DNA of 64,000 nucleotides from Acidimicrobiaceae bacterium (GTDB lineage Bacteria > Actinomycetota > Acidimicrobiia > Acidimicrobiales > RAAP-2). The translations under genes and the position numbers were made by a program. This document shows positions 35,245 to 44,295 of this stretch, one piece after another. The notes under the pieces are model-generated. The model searched no databases, was not told the DNA's origin, and saw nothing but the letters and a program-made list of their open reading frames with translations. The first letter of the stretch is position 1, and each line of letters begins with the position of its first letter. Location: the NCBI GenBank assembly GCA_003132305.1, contig PKXJ01000004.1:109624-173623 (forward strand). The letters are read 5' to 3'.

Positions 35245-36513
35245 ATGCCTCATTCTGAGCCGGCCCTCGGGGTCCACGAAATCGACCTGTCGGCCACGGA
35301 GTTCTGGCGACGACCCTGGAGCGAACGAGAGGCCGCTTTTCGCCTCCTTCGCCGCGAACTCCCCATTGGCCACTACGACGAGCCCGTTCTGGAGTTCTCG
35401 ACGCTGGAGTTCCCCAAGAGCAGTGGGTACTTCGCGCTGACGCGCCACGCTGACGTCGCGCAGGTCTCTCGCCACCCTGAGATCTTTATCTCCGGACCCG
35501 GAGCCGTGTCGATGATCGACTTTCCCCCAGAGATCGTCGAGTACTTCTCGGGCATGATTTCAACGGACAATCCCAAGCACGCTCGTCTGCGACGAATCGT
35601 CTCCAACGCCTTTAATCCAAGAAACATTCGCGGCGTCGAAGAGTCCATCGAGCGCGTCGCCGGCGCGCTCATCGATCAAGCCCGCGAGCACGGAACGGGC
35701 GACTTCGTCACCGATATCGCCGCGCCCTTCCCCCTCGAGATCATCTGTTCGATGATGGGCGTGCCCGAGAGCGAGTTCGCGACCGTGTTGAAGTGTTCGA
35801 ACATCATTCTCTCGAGCGGTGACTCGGAGTTCATTCCCAAAGGGACCGACCCGGTCATCGCGTTCATCGAATCCGGCGCGACGTTGACCGGCATCATGGA
35901 AGAGCTCGGCAAGTTCCGCGTCGATCAACCAATCGATGACATCACGAGTGCCCTCGTCAATGCCGAGATTGAATCCGAGAAGTTGACCCAACAAGAGCTC
36001 GCCTCGTTCTTCGTGCTGCTCGTGACCGCGGGCAATGAGACCACGCGCACAGCCCTCGCCCACGCGCTGCACGCCTTTGGTGAGTTCCCCGAGCAAAAGC
36101 AACGTCTCGTCCTTGACTTCGAGGGACTCGCGAAGACGGCCACCGACGAGATCGTGCGCTGGGCCACGCCGGTCATTTGGATGCGTCGCACTCTCGCGTG
36201 TGACTACACCCTCTCGGGCTTCGACTTTAAGACCGACGACAAGGTCATCATGTTCTACAACTCGGCCAATCGCGACGAGGACGCCTTCGTCGACCCGTAC
36301 GTCTTTGACGTCGCTCGAACGCCCAACGACCACTTCGGCTTCGGCGCGCCCGGTCCCCACTTCTGCCTCGGCGCGCACTTAGCTCGTCGTGAGATCACGG
36401 TCATGTGGCGCGAACTATTGAGGCGGACCCCGACCATTCACCCGACGGGCCCACCCGCGCAACTCGCCTCAAGTTTCGTCAACGGGATCAAGAGCCTCCC
36501 CTACAGCTTTTAA
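35245..36513 (+). CDS. Cytochrome P450 (CYP125/CYP142-like style)
   Basis: About 422 aa. I-helix TAGNETTRTALAHAL (oxygen-activating Thr), K-helix DEIVRW (ExxR), and the heme loop FGFGAPGPHFCLGAHLAR with Cys as the axial ligand (about residue 374). STDNPKHARLRRIV is typical of actinobacterial steroid/fatty-acid hydroxylating P450s such as CYP125 and CYP142. The exact subfamily cannot be called. Start: TACGAT (35232-35237) lies 7 nt before the ATG at 35245, which favours a leaderless start there. An ATG at 35236 in the same frame would lie inside that -10. Confidence 0.92.
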   Translation: MPHSEPALGVHEIDLSATEFWRRPWSEREAAFRLLRRELPIGHYDEPVLEFSTLEFPKSSGYFALTRHADVAQVSRHPEIFISGPGAVSMIDFPPEIVEYFSGMISTDNPKHARLRRIVSNAFNPRNIRGVEESIERVAGALIDQAREHGTGDFVTDIAAPFPLEIICSMMGVPESEFATVLKCSNIILSSGDSEFIPKGTDPVIAFIESGATLTGIMEELGKFRVDQPIDDITSALVNAEIESEKLTQQELASFFVLLVTAGNETTRTALAHALHAFGEFPEQKQRLVLDFEGLAKTATDEIVRWATPVIWMRRTLACDYTLSGFDFKTDDKVIMFYNSANRDEDAFVDPYVFDVARTPNDHFGFGAPGPHFCLGAHLARREITVMWRELLRRTPTIHPTGPPAQLASSFVNGIKSLPYSF

Positions 36514-36860
36514 GCCTGGCGAGCCGCCAACGCTTCGTCGAAAAGTCGAAGCGCCCTCGGACCCCAGACCGTGCCCGGTCCCCCGTTCATCGAGATCGCG
36601 ACGCCAATGGCCTCGGCGAGCTGTTGGCGCGTGACGCCCGAGCGCACGGCGCCACGAGTGTGCGCCACCATGCAGCCGTCGCACTCGCGAGTAATCGCGA
36701 TCACGACCGCCAGAAGTTCCTTCACCCCGAGCGAAAGTTCGCCCTCGGTCATCGCGGCCGACGACATCGACGCGTAGGCCTTCATGACGTCGGGAATCAA
36801 CTCGCGAAGATCGAGCGAGGGTTGACGAAGTTCTTCTCGAATGCTCTCCATGCTGTCCAT
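36510..36860 (-). CDS. AhpD-like carboxymuconolactone decarboxylase-family protein
   Basis: 116 aa. Peroxidase-type motif ELLAVVIAITRECDGCMVAHTRGAV with CxxC and a following His, as in AhpD. The family are small redox proteins reducing peroxides or with decarboxylase relatives. I chose the ATG at 36860 because AGGAGG lies 5 nt upstream; the frame reaching 37103 runs through the carbonic anhydrase gene. Its TAA overlaps the P450 TAA by 3 nt on opposite strands. Confidence 0.88.
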   Translation of the reverse strand: MDSMESIREELRQPSLDLRELIPDVMKAYASMSSAAMTEGELSLGVKELLAVVIAITRECDGCMVAHTRGAVRSGVTRQQLAEAIGVAISMNGGPGTVWGPRALRLFDEALAARQA

Positions 36861-36926
36861 TGCTACCTCCTGGTGCGAGCGTAGCGACTGGCGAGCCCGT
36901 CGAGAGAATAAAAATCGTCGCTTTCC

Positions 36927-36932
36927 TAAGAT
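36927..36932 (+). promoter_or_regulatory. -10 element for leaderless carbonic anhydrase transcript
   Basis: TAAGAT ends 6 nt before the GTG start, the same arrangement as before ctaG. No ribosome binding site is present. Confidence 0.45.
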
Positions 36933-36938
36933 GTCATC

Positions 36939-37454
36939 GTGAGCGTTATCGATGAGCTTCTCGTGCACAATCGCTCGTACGTTAAGGCCCACGGGCATCG
37001 TGAACTGTCCACCGTTCCAAAGTTGCACCTCGCGATCCTTACCTGCATGGACTCTCGGCTCGATCTCTTTGGCGCGCTCGGACTGGATCTCGGTGAGGTC
37101 CACCTCATACGAAACGCCGGCGGCGTCGCGAGCGACGACGCCGTTCGCTCCCTACTCCTCAGCCAACGACTACTCGACACGCGCGCGGTCATGGTCATTC
37201 ACCACACGCGTTGTGGTCTCGAGTCCTTGGACGAAGAGACCCTGCGGCAAGAGATCACGACCGCACTGGGCGTGCAGCCGCCGTTTCGACTGGGCGCCTA
37301 CGTCGACGTGGACGAGGACGTTCGCGCCACCGTCGCGGTCCTTCGCGCAAGCCCTTTTGTCGACGACACGGAGATACGCGGATTCGTCTTTGACGTCGAC
37401 GACGGGGAACTCCGCGAGGTCGATCCGGTGTCCAGCTCCGGCGAGAACGCCTGA
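36939..37454 (+). CDS. Beta-class carbonic anhydrase
   Basis: 171 aa. Zinc ligands in LTCMDSRLD (Cys with the Asp-Arg dyad) and VIHHTRCGLES (His and Cys), and IRNAGGVASDDAVRSL between them. Interconverts CO2 and bicarbonate. It is the short mycobacterial type. The GTG start is probably leaderless. Stands between convergent uppS-like and divergent AhpD-like genes. Confidence 0.92.
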   Translation: MSVIDELLVHNRSYVKAHGHRELSTVPKLHLAILTCMDSRLDLFGALGLDLGEVHLIRNAGGVASDDAVRSLLLSQRLLDTRAVMVIHHTRCGLESLDEETLRQEITTALGVQPPFRLGAYVDVDEDVRATVAVLRASPFVDDTEIRGFVFDVDDGELREVDPVSSSGENA

Positions 37455-37465
37455 GGACGGACTCT

Positions 37466-38125
37466 CTAGCCGCCGAGCGTCACGTCCTGGTCTTGGTACC
37501 ACGCCAACGCTTCGTGGAACTGGTCAATCTTAAAATCGGGCCACAGATCATCGACGACGTAAAAGTCTGCGTAAATCGATTGGATGGGCAGAAAGCCACT
37601 GAGTCGTCGCCCCCCGCCCCAACGGATAATTAAATCGATTCTCGAGATCTCGGCGGACGCAATGCCGTCGGCGACATTGTCATTTTTGCTCACGTCGCCA
37701 TTCCTTAACGAGTAGTTGAGATCCCAATTCCAGCCGTAGTTCACGAGAAAGTTGACCTTGATGCGGCCCTTGCCGAATCTCGTTCGTTTCGTGTAGGGCA
37801 GCAGTTCTTTTGGAAAGAGCGCGGACTGCGTGTTGCCCACCACGAGGAGTTCCGCGTCCCTCTTTTCCAACTCCGCCACGGCTTTGACGCACGCTTTTCG
37901 AAACGCGTCGATCTGGGCCGCGGGGCGTTTGGTGTTGTCGACGGTAAACCCGTAGAAAGTTATTTCTTTGATTCCCAACTCCAAACAGGCGCTGTACACT
38001 TCCAAGCCCGGCTGCAGTCCAAAGTGATAACCGTCTTGTTTTTCGTACCCTTGGTCTTGGGCCCAGCGCCGATTGCCGTCGGGAATAATGCCCACGTGCT
38101 GAGGGAGTCGTTTAACGTTCGCCAC
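37466..38125 (-). CDS. Atypical cis-prenyltransferase (UppS family)
   Basis: 219 aa, shorter than the usual about 250. Active-site P-loop HVGIIPDGNRRWA (catalytic Asp16) is intact, followed by ITFYGFTVDNTKRP. The C-terminal signature is changed: where UppS has IRTGGEQRLSNFLLWQ, this reads IRWGGGRRLSGFLPIQ, then YADFYVVDDLWPDF. The Glu of GEQR is lost but the Arg and Ser are kept. Codon use is less G/C-rich than in neighbouring genes. It may make a different chain length, or be a second enzyme acquired by transfer. GTG start, weak ribosome binding site. Confidence 0.85.
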   Translation of the reverse strand: MANVKRLPQHVGIIPDGNRRWAQDQGYEKQDGYHFGLQPGLEVYSACLELGIKEITFYGFTVDNTKRPAAQIDAFRKACVKAVAELEKRDAELLVVGNTQSALFPKELLPYTKRTRFGKGRIKVNFLVNYGWNWDLNYSLRNGDVSKNDNVADGIASAEISRIDLIIRWGGGRRLSGFLPIQSIYADFYVVDDLWPDFKIDQFHEALAWYQDQDVTLGG

Positions 38126-38219
38126 GGCGGTCGCTCTCGGCGAACATATTTTTCACAGTGATGCGATTGTACGACACGGCGGACCCGTGACGAGCCCCGT
38201 TCGTGCGCTCAGAAGCGCA

Positions 38220-38666
38220 CTAGAGCCCCTTCTTAAAGCCCTGGCTGGTCAGTTGGAAACCGTGCGCCTCGTAGAAACGATGCGCGTCGAGTCGAACGTT
38301 GCGACTGGTCAACTGCATCCGGTAGCACCCCTCTCGTCGAGCGAGCGCCTCGGCCGCCGCGAGCAGTTTCGCGCCAATGCCCCGACCACGCAGGTCGCTT
38401 CGCACGTGCACGCTCTCGAGCTCACAGCACCACCCACCGGTGTGTTGAAAGTGGGGAAAGACCAAGACCTGACAGACGCCCACCACTTCGCCCGCTACCT
38501 GCGCCACCAACACGTCACCACGGCGTCGGCGGGTCTCTTCAACGGCATGCCAGTACGCGTCGACCTTCTCTTCGTTCTCCAGCTCGGGCGTGAGGGACCC
38601 ACCTCGGACGACCAAAGAGGCCTGTCCGACGTCGCCCAGGGCGATGGGGCGAATGAGAACCTCCAC
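38220..38666 (-). CDS. GNAT-family N-acetyltransferase
   Basis: 148 aa. Acetyl-CoA-binding motif A is VHVRSDLRGRGIGAKLLAAAEALARREG, followed by motif B with RFYEAHGFQLTSQGFKKGL. The N-terminus IRPIALGDVGQASLVV is the usual GNAT start. Substrate unknown. GTG start 3 nt after the amidase stop, so co-transcribed with it. A 7-bp stem (38203-38209 with 38214-38220) lies at its stop codon. Confidence 0.85.
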   Translation of the reverse strand: MEVLIRPIALGDVGQASLVVRGGSLTPELENEEKVDAYWHAVEETRRRRGDVLVAQVAGEVVGVCQVLVFPHFQHTGGWCCELESVHVRSDLRGRGIGAKLLAAAEALARREGCYRMQLTSRNVRLDAHRFYEAHGFQLTSQGFKKGL

Positions 38667-38669
38667 GAC

Positions 38670-40076
38670 CTAGGGACGCGGGTCGATGGGCGTGAGGACT
38701 CCCACGCTCTGCTCGATGGCTTCGGCGGCGTTCAGGCAGAGATCTTCGCGAAAGAGATCACCGATCACCTGCACCCCGGTCGGCAGACCGTTCGCGACGC
38801 CCGTCGGCACGCAGGCCGCGGGCAAGCCCAAGAGATTGGCCGGCAGAACAAAACGAAAGATCTCCATCACCTTCATGGCCGACTCGGCGTCTTTGATGTC
38901 GAAACCCAGTTCAAACGGCGGCTGGGTCCACGTCGGCCCGACGATTAAGGGATACGTCGTAAAGAACTCCCGCCAAGCTCTCGCCACGCGGTAACGATTC
39001 TCGTGCATCAAGGCGAGTGACTCCGCCGTGGCGGGGGGAAACTCGACGCGGGTCAGTTCGAGGAACCTCATACCCTCCTCGCCCATAAACGGTTCAATTC
39101 TCGGCATCGCGACCGCGAGGCTGGTCATCATGAGTTCAGTCCAGACAAGGTAGGCGTCGAAGAGGAGCGGCAACTCGACCTCTTCGACCTCGTACCCGGC
39201 CGCTTCGAGGGCGCGTCCCGCGACGCGCACGCCCTCGGCGACGCCACTGTCGGTCTCTCCACCCAGCGGTTCAACGACGAGCGCGACGCGCTTGGAGACC
39301 GGGCGTCCGTGCAAGGGAACGTCCACGGACTGGGGGTCGCCACGATGCGCGCCCATCACGACTTCGAGTCCGCGACGAACATCACCGACGTGACGAGCCA
39401 GCACGCCATCCGCCAACATGATCTGGGCGTTGATGGCCATTTCAAAGACCGCGCTCGGATTGCCCTGAGCCACGCGGCCGCGCGTCGGCTTGATCGACGC
39501 GATGCCACAGCAGTACGCCGGGTTGCGGAGCGATCCGCCGATGTCGTTACCCAGCCCAATCGGACTCATGCCCGAAGCGATCGCGGCGGCTTCCCCACCG
39601 GAGGACCCGCCCGCCGTGCGGCCGTGCTTCCAGGGATTGTGCGTCGAGCCGTAGAGCGACGATTCGGCGTTGATCCGTAGACCGAGGTCGGGCATGTTGG
39701 TGCGCGCGAGCACCACGGCGCCGGCGTCTCGCATCTTCTCGACAATGGGCGCGTCGGCACTGGCCACCACGTCTCTCATGGCAATCGATCCCTCGGAGGT
39801 GGCGTAACCAGCTACGTCCAGATTCGTTTTTACACTGAAGGGAACCCCGTGCAGCGCGCCCAAGGGCGCACCGGTCTTAAGGGACGCGTCCGCGGCGTCG
39901 GCCTCGGCGCGAACCTCGTCGGGACGCACTTCCACGACGGCGTTGACGGCGCCGTTCACCGATTCAATGCGCGCGAGGTGCGACTCGACGACTTCTCTCG
40001 ATGAGGTTTGGCCACTTCGAATAAGTTGCGCCAACGAGGTCGCCGACTCTTGCCACAGTTCTCTCGCCACGGTCAT
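38670..40076 (-). CDS. Amidase-signature family amidase
   Basis: 468 aa. The catalytic Lys lies in VPFSVKTNLDVAGY. The Gly/Ser-rich signature GRTAGGSSGGEAAAIASGMSPIGLGNDIGGSLRNPA carries the cis-Ser and nucleophile Ser. Hydrolyses amides; the substrate cannot be told. The paired GNAT gene suggests detoxification or catabolism of an amine/amide. ATG start; 53 nt separate it from pstB upstream on the same strand, so it may be read through from the pst operon. Confidence 0.9.
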   Translation of the reverse strand: MTVARELWQESATSLAQLIRSGQTSSREVVESHLARIESVNGAVNAVVEVRPDEVRAEADAADASLKTGAPLGALHGVPFSVKTNLDVAGYATSEGSIAMRDVVASADAPIVEKMRDAGAVVLARTNMPDLGLRINAESSLYGSTHNPWKHGRTAGGSSGGEAAAIASGMSPIGLGNDIGGSLRNPAYCCGIASIKPTRGRVAQGNPSAVFEMAINAQIMLADGVLARHVGDVRRGLEVVMGAHRGDPQSVDVPLHGRPVSKRVALVVEPLGGETDSGVAEGVRVAGRALEAAGYEVEEVELPLLFDAYLVWTELMMTSLAVAMPRIEPFMGEEGMRFLELTRVEFPPATAESLALMHENRYRVARAWREFFTTYPLIVGPTWTQPPFELGFDIKDAESAMKVMEIFRFVLPANLLGLPAACVPTGVANGLPTGVQVIGDLFREDLCLNAAEAIEQSVGVLTPIDPRP

Positions 40077-40129
40077 CCCCTCGGAACAGTTGCTCTGGGT
40101 AGTTTGTCACGTAGCCACGCAATGAGAGA

Positions 40130-40963
40130 TCAGCCGAAGCGCCCTTCGATGTAGTTAAGCGTGCGCTCGTCGTCGGGGTTCGTAAAGATCTTCGTCGTCG
40201 GTCCGAATTCAATCAACTCACCGGCGCGGTCGCTACCCATCAACAAGAACGCACAGTCGTCCGAGACGCGAAGGGCCTGTTGCATGTTGTGCGTGACGAT
40301 GATGATCGTCACGCGATTCTTCAACTCGCCCATCAGTGACTCAATGGCCTGCGTAGAGTAAGGATCGAGCGACGACGTCGGCTCGTCCATTAGGAGAATT
40401 TCGGGTTCGACGGCGAGGGCTCGAGCGATGCACAGGCGCTGCTGCTCACCGCCCGAGAGCGTTACCGCGTGTACCTTTAGGCGAGTGGACACGCTGTCCC
40501 ATAACGCCGCCGCCACCAGAGCGGACTCGGCGGCGTCATCGAGCAGCGACTTCTTGCGAACGCCATTGAAGCGAAGTCCCGAGACTGCGTTGTCGTAGAT
40601 TGACATCGTTGGGAACGGGTTCGGGCGCTGAAAGACCATACCAATTCGACTCCGCAAGAGCGTAGTCGGCATGTCCCCGTGGTAAACCGAGACCTCGCCG
40701 AGACGGATGTCGCCCGTGACAACTGCTCCCTTCGTAAGGTCGTGGAGTCGGTTGAGGGCGCGCAACAGCGTCGTCTTGCCCGAACCCGAGGGGCCGATCA
40801 GGGAGGTGACCTGATTAGCGGCGACGTCGAAGGTCACATCGCGCACTGCGGTGTGACCGCTGAAGGAGACGGCGACGTCCCGGAGGCTCATCGCCACCCT
40901 TCGACCGAGCGTCGGTAGCGTAGCGACCTCAGCGGTGGCTTCACGCTTTTCGATTGCGTCCAT
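40130..40963 (-). CDS. pstB: Phosphate ABC transporter ATP-binding protein
   Basis: 277 aa. Walker A GPSGSGKTTLLRALNRLHDL, Q-loop VFQRPNPFPTMSIYDN (the NPFP motif is PstB-specific), signature LSGGEQQRLCIARAL, Walker B ILLMDEPTSSLDP, and switch His in VTHNMQQA. The start is ATG at 40963, sharing one nucleotide with the pstA stop (TAATG). Drives phosphate uptake with PstA and PstC. No phoU gene follows, unlike many pst operons. Confidence 0.96.
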   Translation of the reverse strand: MDAIEKREATAEVATLPTLGRRVAMSLRDVAVSFSGHTAVRDVTFDVAANQVTSLIGPSGSGKTTLLRALNRLHDLTKGAVVTGDIRLGEVSVYHGDMPTTLLRSRIGMVFQRPNPFPTMSIYDNAVSGLRFNGVRKKSLLDDAAESALVAAALWDSVSTRLKVHAVTLSGGEQQRLCIARALAVEPEILLMDEPTSSLDPYSTQAIESLMGELKNRVTIIIVTHNMQQALRVSDDCAFLLMGSDRAGELIEFGPTTKIFTNPDDERTLNYIEGRFG

Positions 40964-41898
40964 TAGTGGTGTCGTTCCCTTCTCATTCGGCCAGTTATTA
41001 AGCGACTCATCGTGGTCAAGGCGACGACGAGTGCGACGAGGGTGAGGGCCACGCCCCATGCGGCGGCGCGCTGACTGGGGTACTCGGAGTTGGCGTAGCC
41101 AAAGATCAGTAGCGGCAGAGGTGTCATCGGGCGCAGCGGATTCACGTTCCAGAGGTTCGAAATGGTCGGACCGACCACTAGAAGCACGGGAGCGGTCTCG
41201 CCGACAGCACGGGCCAACGCCAAAAGGACACCGGTGGTAACGCCTGGTAGCGCCGTAGGCACGACGACGCGACGCGCAATTCGCGACTCACGCGCCCCGA
41301 GCGCAAGTGCGGCTTCACGTAGGGATTGCGGAACAGCCCGAAAGGCAATTTCGGCGGCCCTCGCGATGAACGGCACCATCAGCATGCCCAGGGCCACCAC
41401 GGCGGCGACGCCAGAGTATGACTTCATCTGCACCACAAAATACTCATAGGCGAAGACGCCGAGCAGGATTGAGGGCATTCCTGTCATTATCTCTACGATC
41501 GAACGAAGAAAGCGGGCGGGAGGCGACGTGGCCTCAGCCAAGTACAGTCCAACGATGACACCAGTAGGCACCGCGACGAGACCCGCGAGAGCGTCGATAA
41601 TGAGAGTCGCCACTACGGCGTTGCCGATTCCGCCGATTCGGTTCAGACTGAGCAAGCTTGGGAGTTGAGGCAGCGTGGTAAAAAATGACCAACTGAGAAA
41701 GCGCGCGCCCTTGCCGACGAGCGCCACAATCACTGAGCCGAGCGGTACCAACGTGACTAAGAGGCAAGCCCACAGGAGCCCGGTCATTACGCGTGACACA
41801 AGAGTGCGTCGCGCCAAGCTCTGCGACGCGCGCAACTGAATCAGCTGACGTCGTTCAAGAATGGGGTCTGGCGGCAGACCCGTAATAACGGCCGACAT
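40963..41898 (-). CDS. pstA: Phosphate ABC transporter permease PstA
   Basis: 311 aa with six membrane helices. The binding-protein-dependent transport motif EAALALGARESRIARRVVVPTALPGVTTG couples to PstB. It also shows GMPSILLGVFAYEYFV and IARAAEIAFRAVPQSL, typical of PstA. Shares one nucleotide with the stop of pstC and with the start of pstB. Confidence 0.95.
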   Translation of the reverse strand: MSAVITGLPPDPILERRQLIQLRASQSLARRTLVSRVMTGLLWACLLVTLVPLGSVIVALVGKGARFLSWSFFTTLPQLPSLLSLNRIGGIGNAVVATLIIDALAGLVAVPTGVIVGLYLAEATSPPARFLRSIVEIMTGMPSILLGVFAYEYFVVQMKSYSGVAAVVALGMLMVPFIARAAEIAFRAVPQSLREAALALGARESRIARRVVVPTALPGVTTGVLLALARAVGETAPVLLVVGPTISNLWNVNPLRPMTPLPLLIFGYANSEYPSQRAAAWGVALTLVALVVALTTMSRLITGRMRRERHH

Positions 41899-42872
41899 CA
41901 GTGGGTCACCGCCCGACGCGTTAGGACTCGGGCCCCGGCGTTCACGAGTCCCGTGATGACCATCAGTATCAAGGCGAGCGCTGCCAGGGCGCTACCTTCA
42001 GTACCGACGGCGTTGCCAAACTCAACGGCAATCGTGGAAGCGAGGGTAGCTCCCGAGGAAAAGAGAGAGTGCGGAAGTTGAGGGTTCGACCCGATGACCA
42101 TGGCCACTGCTATCGTCTCGCCGAGCGCACGACCCGTTCCCAGAGCGACGGCCCCAAGTAGGCCCGTTCTCGAGGCTGGCAGTATCACCCGGAAGAGCAC
42201 TTGGCCCCTCGTCGCTCCCAACGAAAGTGCACCCTCAATTAGATCGTCCGGGACGGTCGCAATGACGTCGCGCGATACCGCAACGATGGTCGGCAGGACC
42301 ATAATCGCGAGGACCAGTCCCGCGAGAAGGATACTGAATCCCTGTTGTGGTCCATTGAATGGCCACGCTCCGCCAGTTAGATGGTTCAGAAAGGGTTCCA
42401 GCGTGTTAATAAAAAATGGGACCATCACCGCAATCCCCCATAGTCCATAGACGACCGAGGGCACCGCGGCCAATAGTTCTATCAGTGACGCCACCGGACC
42501 ACGAAGCCGCAGTGGTACTTGAAACTGCAGTGCTAACGCCGAAGCGATGCCGATTGGAACGACGAAGACGAGAGCGATTGCCGTCGTCGAAAGCGTGTCA
42601 ATAATCAGCGGAAGCGCCCCGTAAGGGCCGGCGCCGGCGATCCACGTCTTGCCCGTAACGAGATGAATCCCATACATCGTGACGGCGGGCCACGCCGTAT
42701 GAACAATGCTCCAGACAAACAGAATCACGACCGCCCCAAAGAGTGCGGCCGTCGCGCGTAAAACAAACTGGAACGGAATATCCGACGTAGCCGAGCGGCG
42801 AATCCGCTCGGCCACGTCGGAGGACGATCCGTGACCCTCAAGGGGCGTCAAGGTCTTCATCTTGTCAAACAC
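41898..42872 (-). CDS. pstC: Phosphate ABC transporter permease PstC
   Basis: 324 aa with six membrane helices after a cytoplasmic N-terminus. The coupling loop is EGALSLGATRGQVLFRVILPASRTGLLGAVALG. ELLAAVPSVVYGLWGIAVMVPF is the PstC-type segment. Codon use in pstC and pstA is somewhat less G/C-rich than in the housekeeping genes. It starts 17 nt after pstS. Confidence 0.95.
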   Translation of the reverse strand: MFDKMKTLTPLEGHGSSSDVAERIRRSATSDIPFQFVLRATAALFGAVVILFVWSIVHTAWPAVTMYGIHLVTGKTWIAGAGPYGALPLIIDTLSTTAIALVFVVPIGIASALALQFQVPLRLRGPVASLIELLAAVPSVVYGLWGIAVMVPFFINTLEPFLNHLTGGAWPFNGPQQGFSILLAGLVLAIMVLPTIVAVSRDVIATVPDDLIEGALSLGATRGQVLFRVILPASRTGLLGAVALGTGRALGETIAVAMVIGSNPQLPHSLFSSGATLASTIAVEFGNAVGTEGSALAALALILMVITGLVNAGARVLTRRAVTH

Positions 42873-42889
42873 TCATCCTTAGCTTCGGC

Positions 42890-44230
42890 CTAACTCAGTC
42901 CCAGCGAAGCCTTGTTATAGGTCATCGATGCAATCTGGTGTTCACCAAGCGCCGTGACGTACGCGGGCAGTGGCACGTACCCATTGGCCTTCGCGACGGC
43001 TTGTCCGCCGCTGGGTTGCACGCACCAGTCTAGGAACTTCGCGACCAGCGTCTCAGAGTTAAGCGACGCCGTCACTGACCCGATCGTACCGAGGTGATTC
43101 CAGTCCTGGCGAACGATTGCCCAACTGTAACCGGCAATCGGGTAGGAACCCGCCGTGTTGCCGTTCACAATCGAGAAGTTCGAGACCACTCCGTTGCTAC
43201 TCTCGGTGGGAGGCGTGGAAGCGAAGGCGGCGGCGTCAGCGGCCACACTTGTCGGCGAGATTGCGACGGTCTTTCCCTTCGAGTTCACGACGAGCGCCGA
43301 CGTCACCTGAGCGCCCGTCGCGCGAGCGATAAGTACGTAGGCGTACTCCACGTAGCCAATAGCACCAACCTTGGAGACGACGTCTGAAGCCACGCCGGGG
43401 TTGCCGTAACCACCCACCGCGTTCGACGGGAGCTGGCCCTGGTTGAAGGTCGTGTTCGGGTAGACCTCGGTGCCAGAAGGTGTTTCGTAGTTAGCACCTT
43501 GCGTCGTGTGCAGGTAGTCCGAGAAGATGTAAGAGGTTCCCGAGCCGTCCGAACGGAAGACCGGCGTGATGGCCAGCTTCGGCAGAGCGCAACGCCTCGA
43601 AATGACTCGACCCTTCTTGTTCTTTTTCACCACCGCAATCAACGGGTTGAGTTTGCATATCTTCGAGTTGTTCCAAGTCGTCACCTTGCCATCGAAGATG
43701 TCAGCGATCAGGACCGAGTTCAGCTTGACCGGCGTCTTCTTGTACTTGGCGTTCAGCGTCGGCAGGTTGTACATCATCGCCTCACCGCCCAGTACCACCG
43801 GAACTTGTACGTAGGAGCTCAGCGTGTGAGCCGCATCGGCGTTGGTCAGTAGCGACGAGTCAAGACCGACGCCGTTAGAGACGGTGCCCATTGGGACGTC
43901 TGAGGCGCCCACGGCGTAGGTACCGGCGATGACGCCCTTTTTACCTGAGGTTGAACCCACCGCACCGTAGCTTGGGATTTGCGTCGGAGCGTTAGCACTC
44001 GAAACGTTTGCAGCCTTGGATTCGTAAGTCTGAATCGCCGGCGAGAAGAATGGGAAGTCAAAGGTCGATCCACCCATGGCAGGCGTCAACGACGCCGCTC
44101 CGTCGGCGGCGGTGAAAGTGAGGTCGCCATTAAGGGTCGCCGAAGCACCTGCGGGTACGGCCAACATCGTAGAAACGAGACCCAGCGTGGCGATTGCCAC
44201 ACCCAATCTGCCTTGAGCAGTCTTCATCAT
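42890..44230 (-). CDS. pstS: Periplasmic phosphate-binding protein
   Basis: 446 aa with a signal peptide (about residues 1-30, ending AVPAGASA; no lipobox Cys). Phosphate-binding features include GVIAGTYAVGASDVPM, PVFRSDGSGTSYIFSDYL (Ser-Gly-Thr site), and GAIGYVEYAYV. The length exceeds the usual 340-370 aa through a Thr/Asn/Ser-rich middle and a Lys/Arg-rich loop near residue 190-200. ATG at 44230 follows AGGAGG by 10 nt; an adjacent second ATG is possible. Leads pstSCAB. Confidence 0.93.
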   Translation of the reverse strand: MMKTAQGRLGVAIATLGLVSTMLAVPAGASATLNGDLTFTAADGAASLTPAMGGSTFDFPFFSPAIQTYESKAANVSSANAPTQIPSYGAVGSTSGKKGVIAGTYAVGASDVPMGTVSNGVGLDSSLLTNADAAHTLSSYVQVPVVLGGEAMMYNLPTLNAKYKKTPVKLNSVLIADIFDGKVTTWNNSKICKLNPLIAVVKKNKKGRVISRRCALPKLAITPVFRSDGSGTSYIFSDYLHTTQGANYETPSGTEVYPNTTFNQGQLPSNAVGGYGNPGVASDVVSKVGAIGYVEYAYVLIARATGAQVTSALVVNSKGKTVAISPTSVAADAAAFASTPPTESSNGVVSNFSIVNGNTAGSYPIAGYSWAIVRQDWNHLGTIGSVTASLNSETLVAKFLDWCVQPSGGQAVAKANGYVPLPAYVTALGEHQIASMTYNKASLGLS

Positions 44231-44295
44231 TATGAGATTTCCTCCTAAGGAAAGTGATACACCTAGACGCAACGACCCGGGTTGAGGACGCGTTG

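Noticed and set aside
38203..38220. GTGCGCT-CAGA-AGCGCAC stem at the GNAT stop as a terminator.
   Set aside because: No T-run on either strand and the stem includes the stop codon; kept only as a remark.
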